Source: JBLKSS01 sp047607725
GTDB lineage: Bacteria > Pseudomonadota > Gammaproteobacteria > Enterobacterales > Enterobacteriaceae
NCBI RefSeq assembly: GCF_047607725.1
Contig: NZ_JBLKSS010000107.1
Span: 1-7,426 of the forward strand
Reading direction: 5' to 3'
DNA length: 7,426 nt
The notes below the pieces were generated by a model. That model was not told where the DNA came from. It saw nothing but the letters and a program-made list of their open reading frames with translations, and made no database searches. The position numbers were made by a program, and so were the translations under genes. Shown here piece after piece: positions 1-5,824 of this stretch (positions within the stretch are counted from its first letter, which is position 1; each line of letters begins with the position of its first letter).

Positions 1-2
1 GC

Positions 3-110
3 GTGGAGCCGGAAGCGTATCTGCGCCATGTGCTGGCGATTATCACGGATCATCCCATCAACAAAATCAAAGAGCTCCTGCCGTGGAACCTCACCATCCC
101 TGCTGAATAA
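3..110 (+). CDS. IS66 family transposase (TnpC), C-terminal end only
   Basis: These are the last 35 codons of the DDE transposase of an IS66-family element; the gene runs in from beyond the left edge. The frame reads VEPEAYLRHVLAIITDHPIN, then a KIKELLPWNL segment and a TAA stop. This matches the conserved IS66 C-terminal element (typically VDPxAYLxxVLxRIADHPIN, then RIDELLPWNW). No catalytic residue lies in this part, so it does not show whether the transposase is intact. The gene ends about 30 bases before the element's terminal inverted repeat, which is normal spacing. Family assignment is firm; the subgroup cannot be told. Confidence 0.88.
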   Translation: MEPEAYLRHVLAIITDHPINKIKELLPWNLTIPAE

Positions 111-120
111 CTGTCAATAC

Positions 121-140
121 GGCGCTGGGCGTACGCTTAC
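121..140 (+). repeat. IS66 right terminal inverted repeat (IRR)
   Basis: The outermost bases, GTACGCTTAC, are the reverse complement of the GTAAGCG start typical of IS66-family ends. The sequence switches straight to sitB-homologous coding after base 140, which fixes this as the outer edge. The inner limit of the repeat is a guess because the left copy is not in the window. Confidence 0.7.
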
Positions 141-538
141 CCCTGGAGCGTGTCGCTATGGGCGGGCTGCGGAAGCGGCAGATTGGCGAGCTCTCGGGCG
201 GCCAGCGGAAACGGGTATTCCTGGCGCGCGCCATCGCCCAAGATGGTCAACTGATCTTATTAGATGAACCGTTTACAGGCGTGGACCTGAAGACCGAAAA
301 ACAGATCGTCACCCTGTTGCACGGACTGCGCGATGAAGGCCGGACCATCTTGGTCTCCACCCATAATCTCGGTTCGGTACCGACGTTTTGCGACATGACC
401 GTACTGGTGAAAGGGACCGTGATGGCCTGCGGACCGACGAGGGAAATCTTTACCCGGAGCAATATCGAGCGCGCCTTTGATGGCGCGCTCCATCAGCTTT
501 CCTGGGACGATAATTTATTGGCGCCAGAGGTCGGCTGA
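141..538 (+). pseudogene. sitB: sitB remnant: ATP-binding subunit of Mn/Fe ABC transporter, 5' part lost to IS66
   Basis: SitB is the cytoplasmic ATPase that drives SitABCD import of Mn(II) and Fe(II). The surviving frame begins at the IS66 boundary with LERV (codons from 143) and runs to TGA at 536-538. Counting from the Met at 158, it keeps the ABC signature LSGGQ (residues 12-16), Walker B LILLDEP, the D-loop-like TGVD and the H-loop STHN. About 130 N-terminal residues, including the Walker A P-loop, are missing on this side of the element. The ATG at 158 is an internal Met and not a real start. Without a P-loop the fragment cannot be a working ATPase. The closest match I recognise is enterobacterial SitB (YfeB-like). 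The stop lies 8 bases before the sitC start, so the operon spacing is preserved. Confidence 0.9.
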
Positions 539-546
539 GGACAGTT

Positions 547-1355
547 ATGCTTGACGTGCTACTTGAGCCCTTTACCTATGACTATATGTGCAATGCGATG
601 TGGGTTTCCGCATTGGTCGGGGGCGTTTGCGCCTTTCTTTCGTGTTATCTGATGCTGAAGGGTTGGTCCCTGATGGGGGATGCGCTATCGCATTCGATTG
701 TTCCCGGTGTCGCCGGCGCCTTTTTATCGGGCGGTCTGGCCGCGTCGGCCATGCTGTTTATCAATCAACGCACCAAGCTGAAAGAGGATGTTATTATCGG
801 GTTGACGTTCTCGTCTTTCTTCGCATTCGGGCTATTTATGCTGTCGCTGCGGCCCGCCGCAATGAATATCGAGACGATCATGCTGGGCAATTTGTTGGTG
901 ATTGCGCCGTCCGATATTTTGCAATTGGCGCTCATCGGCTGCATCTCGCTGGCCATATTGCTAGTGAAGTGGAAAGATCTGATGTGGTATTCTTTGATAA
1001 AAACCATGCGCGATCCGTCGGTATTAATCCGGTGGGGCTGAAGTGTTTGTTCTTCACTCTGCTGGCCGCCTCAACGGTCGGCGCCTTCCTGGTGATTTGC
1101 ATGATAGTGACGCCCGATGCCACCGCCTGGCTGCTGACCGATCGTTTCCCTCGTTTGCTGATGGTGTCGATGCCCATGGGCGCGCTAACCAGTTTCGTGG
1201 GCGCGTACAGCAGTTACTTTCTTGACGGCGCCACCGGCGGGTTGATCGTTTCGCTGCAAACCCTCCTCTTTTTGCTGGCATTCGTTTTGGCGCCGCGGCA
1301 CGGCTTATTGGCCTCCCGTAAACGCGCTCGCACCGAGTTAAGGAAAAAAGGATGA
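547..1355 (+). pseudogene. sitC: sitC pseudogene: permease subunit of Mn/Fe ABC transporter, frameshifted
   Basis: SitC is one of two membrane-spanning permeases of the SitABCD metal importer. The start at 547 follows a good ribosome site (GAGG at 537-540). The first frame matches SitC (MWVSALVGGVCAF, then LMLKGWSL and GDALSHSIVPG) up to WKDLM at about 984, then turns to nonsense and stops at 1039-1041. The remaining SitC sequence (FFDKNHARSVGIN through DGATGG) continues in another frame from about 987 to TGA at 1353-1355. The join is explained by loss of one base near 984-987. Compared with the SitC I remember, about 10 residues are missing after GVAGA (near 720) and about 6 after STV (near 1080). 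A family glycine in the VTPGATAW segment reads Asp (VTPDATAW). The joined length is about 269 residues, against about 285 normally. The end overlaps the sitD start by 4 bases (ATGA), as in an intact operon. Confidence 0.88.
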
Positions 1356-2128
1356 GCCTGACAGACACCTTGCTGATGCCCTTTGATTTCGCTTTCATGA
1401 ATAATGCGTTCTTGATTGTGCTTCTTATCGCCGTTCCCGCCTGGCTGCTGTCGTGCCTGATGGTGTTAAAAGGGTGGGCGCTTATGAGCGACGCCATGAG
1501 CCATGCGGTATTTCCGGGCGTCATCGTCGCCTATATGGTCGGGCTTCCACTGGCGGTCGGCGCTTTCGTGGCCGGTCTGGTTTGCGCCATGACAACCGGT
1601 TTTTTGAAAAACAATAGCCGCATTAAGCATGACACGCTGATGGGGATCGTGTTTTCCGGTATGTTTGGCGATATGCTGGGAATTGGTGCGGATGATCTCA
1701 TCGAGGCGGCGGTCATCTCCGCCGCCACGGTGCTGTTCATCGCCATAAAATGGAAAGATTTGGTGCTGCAAACCTTTGACGCGGTTCAAGCCAAAGCCTC
1801 CAGCCTTAATGTGAGCCTATTGCACTACGGCCTGCTCTGCTTCCTCGCCCTGACGATCGTGGCGGCGCTTAAAGCGGTCGGGATCATTTTGTTCGTCTCG
1901 TTATTGATTGCCCCAGGGGCGATAGCCTTCCTTATCACCAAGAAATTCTGGTCGATGATGCTGGCTTCCGTCGTCATCGCCGTCGCCGGCGGCTTTTTGG
2001 GCGTGTACGTTTCTTTCTTCCTGGATAGTTCGCCGGGGGCGCCCATCGTGTTGTTTTTCACCCTGATGTTTGCCGCGCTATTCCTTATCAAGGGGGTTCA
2101 GAGTTACCGTATCCGCTATGCGGCCTAA
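1352..2128 (+). CDS. sitD: sitD: second permease subunit of Mn/Fe ABC transporter, internally deleted
   Basis: This is the other integral-membrane permease of SitABCD, a 258-residue open frame full of hydrophobic helices. SitD-type segments are clear: MPFDFAFMNNA at the N-terminus, LMVLKGWALMSDAMSHAVFPG, IKHDTLMGIVFSGMFG, and HYGLLCFLALTIVAAL. The start overlaps the end of sitC (ATGA), and GGAAAAAAGG just upstream can act as ribosome site. SitD is usually about 280 residues. Here GMFG (about residue 106) runs directly into DMLGIGADD, where I expect about 22 more residues (a transmembrane stretch ending in a second LFG). An in-frame deletion is inferred. The reading frame is open, but losing most of a helix, with sitB and sitC broken, makes function unlikely. 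A genuinely divergent permease is the less likely alternative. Confidence 0.85.
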   Translation: MSLTDTLLMPFDFAFMNNAFLIVLLIAVPAWLLSCLMVLKGWALMSDAMSHAVFPGVIVAYMVGLPLAVGAFVAGLVCAMTTGFLKNNSRIKHDTLMGIVFSGMFGDMLGIGADDLIEAAVISAATVLFIAIKWKDLVLQTFDAVQAKASSLNVSLLHYGLLCFLALTIVAALKAVGIILFVSLLIAPGAIAFLITKKFWSMMLASVVIAVAGGFLGVYVSFFLDSSPGAPIVLFFTLMFAALFLIKGVQSYRIRYAA

Positions 2129-2147
2129 ACCACCACCCGGCACGGCC

Positions 2148-2195
2148 TTACCGGAAACGGCAGGGTGATATTCGTTTCAATGGCCCTGCTGGTAA
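2148..2195. terminator. Imperfect inverted repeat between convergent sitD and digH
   Basis: TTACC (2148-2152) and GCAGGG (2160-2165) pair with CCCTGC (2184-2189) and GGTAA (2191-2195), leaving a 7-base internal bulge and an 18-base loop. It lies between two genes that end towards each other, the usual place for a bidirectional terminator. No clear T-run follows on either strand, so intrinsic termination is doubtful. Confidence 0.25.
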
Positions 2196-2227
2196 CGGCG
2201 GGGGATCTTCGTTTTAATTGCCTCGTA

Positions 2228-3514
2228 TCAGGGCCGCCATCGGCTTTTTAGATAGTCCACCGCGGCGGCGGTCTGCGGCCGGCTAAGATAGGCTTCGCTA
2301 AACAGAATAGTTCCGTTGACCTCAGGTAATGCTTCGTTAATATCCAGCTGTTTTTTCAACTCCGCGACCCCGCCCGCCACACCCCAATCCGGTTCGGCTT
2401 TCGTGGGGCTGCCTATTTTGTAAAGCGCAACGCCTATATAGAGCCGGGTGTGGGTAGGGCGTACTACCTCTGACCACCACTTTGCCAACACATCATACCG
2501 GACTATCTGCCGCTCCACCGGCCAATACAGCTGAGGAGCGATGTAGTCCAGCAGGCCCAGCCGCACCCACTGCCGGGTATCCGCGTAAGCGGTATCATAG
2601 GCAGGGCCCCCGGCTTGGGTAGCCGAACCGTGGGGAGCATCCGCCGCGTTGCGCCAGACGCCGGCGGGGCTGATGCCAAAGGCAACGTGCGCGTTGAGCG
2701 ATTTTATTGCCTGGGATACCTGCTTAATCATCAGCAAGGTATTGTTGCGCCGCCAATCGGCTTTATCGTTAAAATCCTGCCCATATAGCCGGTAAGTGGC
2801 ATCATCATCCAGCCGGGAATCCGGGGTTTCATAGTAAAAATAATCGTCGAACTGCACCCCATCCACCGGGTAATTTTTGACCAACTCGGTGACAACGCTG
2901 ACGATCCAATTGCACACCTCGGGCAGGCCGGGGTCAAGAACGTAGCGGCCGCTGGCGATACGAATCCAGTCAGGATGGAGCGCATAAACGCTGGCGGGTG
3001 ATGACCTCAGCGTGGCATTAAGCGCTGCGGCGGTTTCTGGCCGGGTGTTCAGGGTAACCCGGTAAGGATTGAGCCAGGCGTGCACTTTCAGACCTCTTTT
3101 ATGCGCTTGTGCAAGCATGAACGCCAGGGGATCATAGCCCGGATCCCGGCCGACCGTTCCCGTGAGGACTTCCGACCAGGGTAATAGCTCGGAACGATAA
3201 AGCGCGTTACCGTCAGGCTTGACCTGAAAAAAAACCGTGTTAACCCCTATCTTGACCAGATTGTCCAACTTGGCTGTCAGCGCGTTTTGCTGCTGTCGAA
3301 TCCGCTCTGCGTCATTGGGCGCATCAAGCGTCGAGAGCCCGGGCCAATCAACTCCATACAGAGTCGTCCACCAGACACCGCGCATCTCAGACGCCTGGGG
3401 TTGGCTGGTTAACGGCGGCAGGCGCTCCGCCGTACGTTTATTGCTACAGCCGACCAGTAACCCCAGCCATAAAAGGATTATTAGCCAACGTACCATTCCT
3501 TTGTCACTCCGCAC
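2228..3514 (-). CDS. digH: DigH (YddW) peptidoglycan glycosyl hydrolase, outer-membrane lipoprotein
   Basis: DigH is known in E. coli as a divisome-localised glycosyl hydrolase that cleaves peptide-stripped (denuded) septal peptidoglycan glycans. The 428-residue product is close to the E. coli length (439) and collinear with it as I remember it. It has a hydrophobic N-terminal stretch (residues 9-22) and lipobox LLVGC with Cys23, so it is a lipoprotein. The GHL10 (DUF187) domain follows: MRGVWW at 44, GVNTVFFQVKPDG at 90-102, AHKRGLKVHAWLNPYRV at 137-153, DGVQFDDYFY at 218-227 with acidic D223/D224, and ADWRRNNT, FGISPAGVW and QLYWP further on. The first start is GTG at 3514, preceded by AGGGAG at 6 bases. 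ATG at 3496 would give a 422-residue form with the same lipobox. No frame damage is seen. It lies 83 bases downstream of the GH3 gene on the same strand, probably cotranscribed. Confidence 0.9.
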   Translation of the reverse strand: MRSDKGMVRWLIILLWLGLLVGCSNKRTAERLPPLTSQPQASEMRGVWWTTLYGVDWPGLSTLDAPNDAERIRQQQNALTAKLDNLVKIGVNTVFFQVKPDGNALYRSELLPWSEVLTGTVGRDPGYDPLAFMLAQAHKRGLKVHAWLNPYRVTLNTRPETAAALNATLRSSPASVYALHPDWIRIASGRYVLDPGLPEVCNWIVSVVTELVKNYPVDGVQFDDYFYYETPDSRLDDDATYRLYGQDFNDKADWRRNNTLLMIKQVSQAIKSLNAHVAFGISPAGVWRNAADAPHGSATQAGGPAYDTAYADTRQWVRLGLLDYIAPQLYWPVERQIVRYDVLAKWWSEVVRPTHTRLYIGVALYKIGSPTKAEPDWGVAGGVAELKKQLDINEALPEVNGTILFSEAYLSRPQTAAAVDYLKSRWRP

Positions 3515-3597
3515 TATTGTCTCCCTAATTCAAGGCATGAAAGTCATTAATCTTGAAATCGGCCGCGGTATACGCGCCGGCAGCCATTCCGTTATTG

Positions 3598-5388
3598 TTA
3601 NCAGCTAAGCCCAAACCCNCGGGGGTAGGCCAAGGTACCGGTATTGGTCTTTACATCATAATGATGCCAAGTATTGACCGGCAGTTTCCCTTGCGGCGAA
3701 CGCTGACCGATGAGCACTTCAGCCAGCGAGATCATGGCATGGCTGCCCCAAACGCCGTTGTCATAGCCATGATAAGAATAAGAGGCAACGGCTGCGTCAA
3801 CCTCCGCGGNGAAGTTCACAATGTCGTAAGGCGCCCGTAGGGATAAATGGATGNGTTTCTTCCCCTGCGTCGCCGCNAAGCGCAGCCAGGTAAGGTAGCG
3901 ATCGCTCGTCTCATCGGGTTGGGGCTTATACGGCGACGCCGCACTCTCTACCGGCGAAAAGGCGGTAGAGAGCGTACCGAGCATAAAAACGTCGCAGCGC
4001 GCGATGTGCGCTTTGATCTCCGCATCCGTCAGGTTTGTCTCCTTCGCCGCCTCCACAGTAAGATACCCTTCTTGCGCCATTACCGCCGCAATGCCCTGAG
4101 CCTGCTCAGCCCACGGCGTCAGTACAAAATAGCGTTGCGTTTTGTCCTTTAAAGGCAGCGTCGACTGCTGATTGATGACGACNGTAATCGCCCGATCGCT
4201 GATGCGCTTTTCCAGCGCCTGCCCATCGGCGCCAGGCTGCGGCGCCCTTTCCTTTCCCTTTTCCAGCAGGTGATATCGCCGCTTTAACGCCAAGATCCTC
4301 GCAACGGAGGCATCAATGTCCTCCTCTTTGATAACCCCTTGTTTTACCTTCCGCGCCATCAGCGCGATCAGTTGCGACAGGCGCTGAGCATCGGCAGGCG
4401 AAGCGACGCTTACCGGCATTAGGGCGATATCGACACCGGCGGTAAACACCCGCTCAAGCGCATCATCCTGGTTAAAATGATCGGTTATGGCGCCCATATC
4501 CAGCGCGTCCGACAATGTCACGCCGGTGAAGCCCAATTGGTTACGCAGAATGTCGGTTTGAATGCAACGTGACATCGTTGCGGGCACGGTAATATCCACG
4601 CCGTTACGGTTACGCACCCGGGTATCGTCCAACGCTGGATATTGGATATGCGCCGTCATAATCATCTCTGGCGGCGTATCACTGGCGATGGCGTGTTGAT
4701 AAGGTACAATATCGATTGCGAACGCCTCCTGGCGGTCACGGTCAACCCGCGGCAGGGCGGTATGCGAATCGGTCGATGTGGCGCCATGGCCCGGAAAATG
4801 CTTATAGACGGTAATCATTTGCTGCTGGTGCATGCCCGCGCGAACGTTTTCCGCCAGCGTGGTAACGGTTGCAACCTCATCGCTGAAACTACGGACATTA
4901 ATGACGGGGTTAAACGGATTAGTATTGACATCAACGACCGGCGCAAAATTGACATTGATCGATAACGCCCGCAGATCGCTTGCCATATGTTGAGCCTGCT
5001 CGCGGGCAAGTTCCTTATCGGCGCCGCCTATCCATGTCGCCGCCAGGGCCATGTTACCGGGGAAGGCAACATATTCACCGCGGGAGAGACGAAATACGTT
5101 TCCACCTTCATTGTCCGTACCGATAAATAAACGCATATTGCCGCCGGTAGTGATTCTTGCATACCACTCCGTCAGCGTCTGTATTTGTGCTTTATTTTGC
5201 AAATTGTTGGCAAAGAGGATCACGACGCCAATACCGTTATCGCGAATTATCTTTGCAATAGTTTCGTCGGGAGCAATCATGTCCTGCTTACCGTTGCCGT
5301 TGGCATCCCAATAGCGAAAATCAAGCATGATTTTCTGACCTATTTTCTCTTCCAGGGTCATTGCGCCGATTTTCTGCTTAATGTCCAT
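3598..5388 (-). CDS. Glycoside hydrolase family 3 protein, beta-N-acetylhexosaminidase-like, two-domain
   Basis: The product is a GH3 enzyme of the NagZ-like N-acetylglucosaminidase group, which removes terminal GlcNAc from cell-wall or chitin-type fragments. Its 596 residues hold the catalytic (beta/alpha)8 domain followed by a GH3 C-terminal domain from about residue 400. The motifs are TDNEGG (91-96), NFAPVVDV (147-154), KHFPGHG (196-202) with the D207/H209 pair of the NagZ general acid/base loop, and the likely nucleophile D294 in TLSDALDMGAI. No signal peptide is visible, so it should be cytoplasmic. Ordinary Gram-negative NagZ is about 340 residues with one domain; this longer form is like the two-domain NagZ of Gram-positives. 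The start ATG has GAGGAG 7 bases upstream. Six codons contain N; two of them (ACN, CGN) are unambiguous Thr and Arg. The penultimate codon TGN (3601-3603) would be a stop if TGA, otherwise TAA at 3598-3600 ends the gene. The exact substrate is not proven; other GH3 beta-glycosidase activity is possible. Confidence 0.85.
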   Translation of the reverse strand: MDIKQKIGAMTLEEKIGQKIMLDFRYWDANGNGKQDMIAPDETIAKIIRDNGIGVVILFANNLQNKAQIQTLTEWYARITTGGNMRLFIGTDNEGGNVFRLSRGEYVAFPGNMALAATWIGGADKELAREQAQHMASDLRALSINVNFAPVVDVNTNPFNPVINVRSFSDEVATVTTLAENVRAGMHQQQMITVYKHFPGHGATSTDSHTALPRVDRDRQEAFAIDIVPYQHAIASDTPPEMIMTAHIQYPALDDTRVRNRNGVDITVPATMSRCIQTDILRNQLGFTGVTLSDALDMGAITDHFNQDDALERVFTAGVDIALMPVSVASPADAQRLSQLIALMARKVKQGVIKEEDIDASVARILALKRRYHLLEKGKERAPQPGADGQALEKRISDRAIXVVINQQSTLPLKDKTQRYFVLTPWAEQAQGIAAVMAQEGYLTVEAAKETNLTDAEIKAHIARCDVFMLGTLSTAFSPVESAASPYKPQPDETSDRYLTWLRXAATQGKKXIHLSLRAPYDIVNFXAEVDAAVASYSYHGYDNGVWGSHAMISLAEVLIGQRSPQGKLPVNTWHHYDVKTNTGTLAYPXGFGLSX

Positions 5389-5402
5389 TTATGCGCTCCT
5401 CA
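5381..5402 (-). promoter_or_regulatory. Ribosome binding site fixing the GH3 start
   Basis: On the minus strand GAGGAG is followed by GCGCATAA and the ATG at 5388. This is a near-consensus Shine-Dalgarno sequence at normal spacing, and it supports MDIKQKIG as the true N-terminus. Confidence 0.7.
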
Positions 5403-5600
5403 TTTAGTTACACTGCCTGCTAAGCAAAAAGAGAATGTCGTTCAAAATACACCCCCGCAGGGTCATTACGTAAGTGTATTGCTTTAGGCTGCATAAGGTT
5501 TATTTTAAATTAAACATCCAATCAACGATTGATGAAAATATATCTTAATAGTAAAGTTAATTACCTAATTAATCCACTCTCACTGTGCCGATGGCTAAGG
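5389..5600 (-). promoter_or_regulatory. AT-rich upstream region of the GH3-digH unit with palindromes
   Basis: About 210 AT-rich non-coding bases precede the GH3 gene, in contrast to the GC-rich surroundings. They contain three perfect palindromes: TTACGTAA (5466-5473), ATCAA-CGA-TTGAT (5521-5533) and TTAATTA-CC-TAATTAA (5557-5572). A weak promoter candidate on the minus strand is TTGATT (5525-5520), 17 bases, TAAACC (5502-5497). Its -35 box would overlap the second palindrome, which would suit a repressor site. TATATT near 5538-5543 is another possible -10 box but lacks a good partner. A promoter is expected here from gene layout; the exact boxes are guesses. Confidence 0.35.
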
Positions 5601-5824
5601 TTAGATCGCGGGCGTAGCGGTATTGCGCCTCGATTTGGCAACACGGGAGAGGAGCCCTGCATGCCGCTGACGGCCGCGGCCCGACAGGTGAGTAGATCAC
5701 GCGTTTCCAGGCCCCAGCGAGCCGGAAAAAGACCGGGNTCGTAATGGCGCCAGNGCGAAATTNAAGCGTATTGTTGCCGCGATCGGACGATGAAGCGCCC
5801 AGGCAAGCGTGCGGGGGACGTGAT
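5601..5824. other. GC-rich stretch with no recognisable gene, possible gene remnant
   Basis: Between the AT-rich upstream region and the end of the monooxygenase gene lie about 220 GC-rich bases that look like former coding sequence, but I recognise no family in any frame. On the minus strand one frame stays open for over 80 codons to a TAA near 5572, with a plausible coding-like tail (QIEAQYRYARDLTLAIGTV) but no convincing start. On the plus strand GAGGAG (5649-5654) precedes ATG at 5661 by 6 bases, giving a 27-codon frame stopping at 5742-5744. Three N bases (5738, 5754, 5763) could hide or create stops. A decayed gene end is my best reading, at low confidence. Confidence 0.3.

Larger units (their letters stand above)
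1..140 (+). mobile_element. Right end of an IS66-family insertion sequence
   Basis: The stretch holds the last codons of an IS66-type transposase (stop at 108-110) and then a short non-coding tail. The tail ends in GTACGCTTAC at 131-140. Its reverse complement begins GTAAGCG, the terminal inverted-repeat start that I know for the IS66 family. Reading frame related to sitB begins immediately after base 140, so the element interrupts that gene. IS66 elements usually make 8-bp target duplications, so 141-148 (CCCTGGAG) would be one copy. The other copy and the rest of the element lie outside the window. The right boundary is well supported by the terminal motif and the resumption of sitB. Confidence 0.85.

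Noticed and set aside
28..267. Plus-strand open frame spanning the IS66 end and sitB
   Set aside because: It overlaps the IS66 transposase tail and the sitB remnant in a different frame; both of those have clear homology, and this frame has none.
1054..1524. 156-residue minus-strand frame antisense to sitC/sitD
   Set aside because: It lies wholly opposite recognisable SitC and SitD coding sequence, is rich in Arg/Ala/Ser as GC-rich shadows are, and matches no family.
3515..3597. Hairpin-forming GC-rich sequence between GH3 and digH as a terminator
   Set aside because: The GGCCGCG/CGCGCC pairing is short and imperfect and no T-run follows; same-strand close spacing favours cotranscription.
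3237..3608. Plus-strand frame opposite the digH start
   Set aside because: It is antisense to the conserved N-terminal half of DigH, and the product is compositionally random.
5661..5744. Short plus-strand frame with a good GAGGAG ribosome site
   Set aside because: Only 27 codons, no recognisable sequence and one N; kept only as a remark in the description of the stretch.
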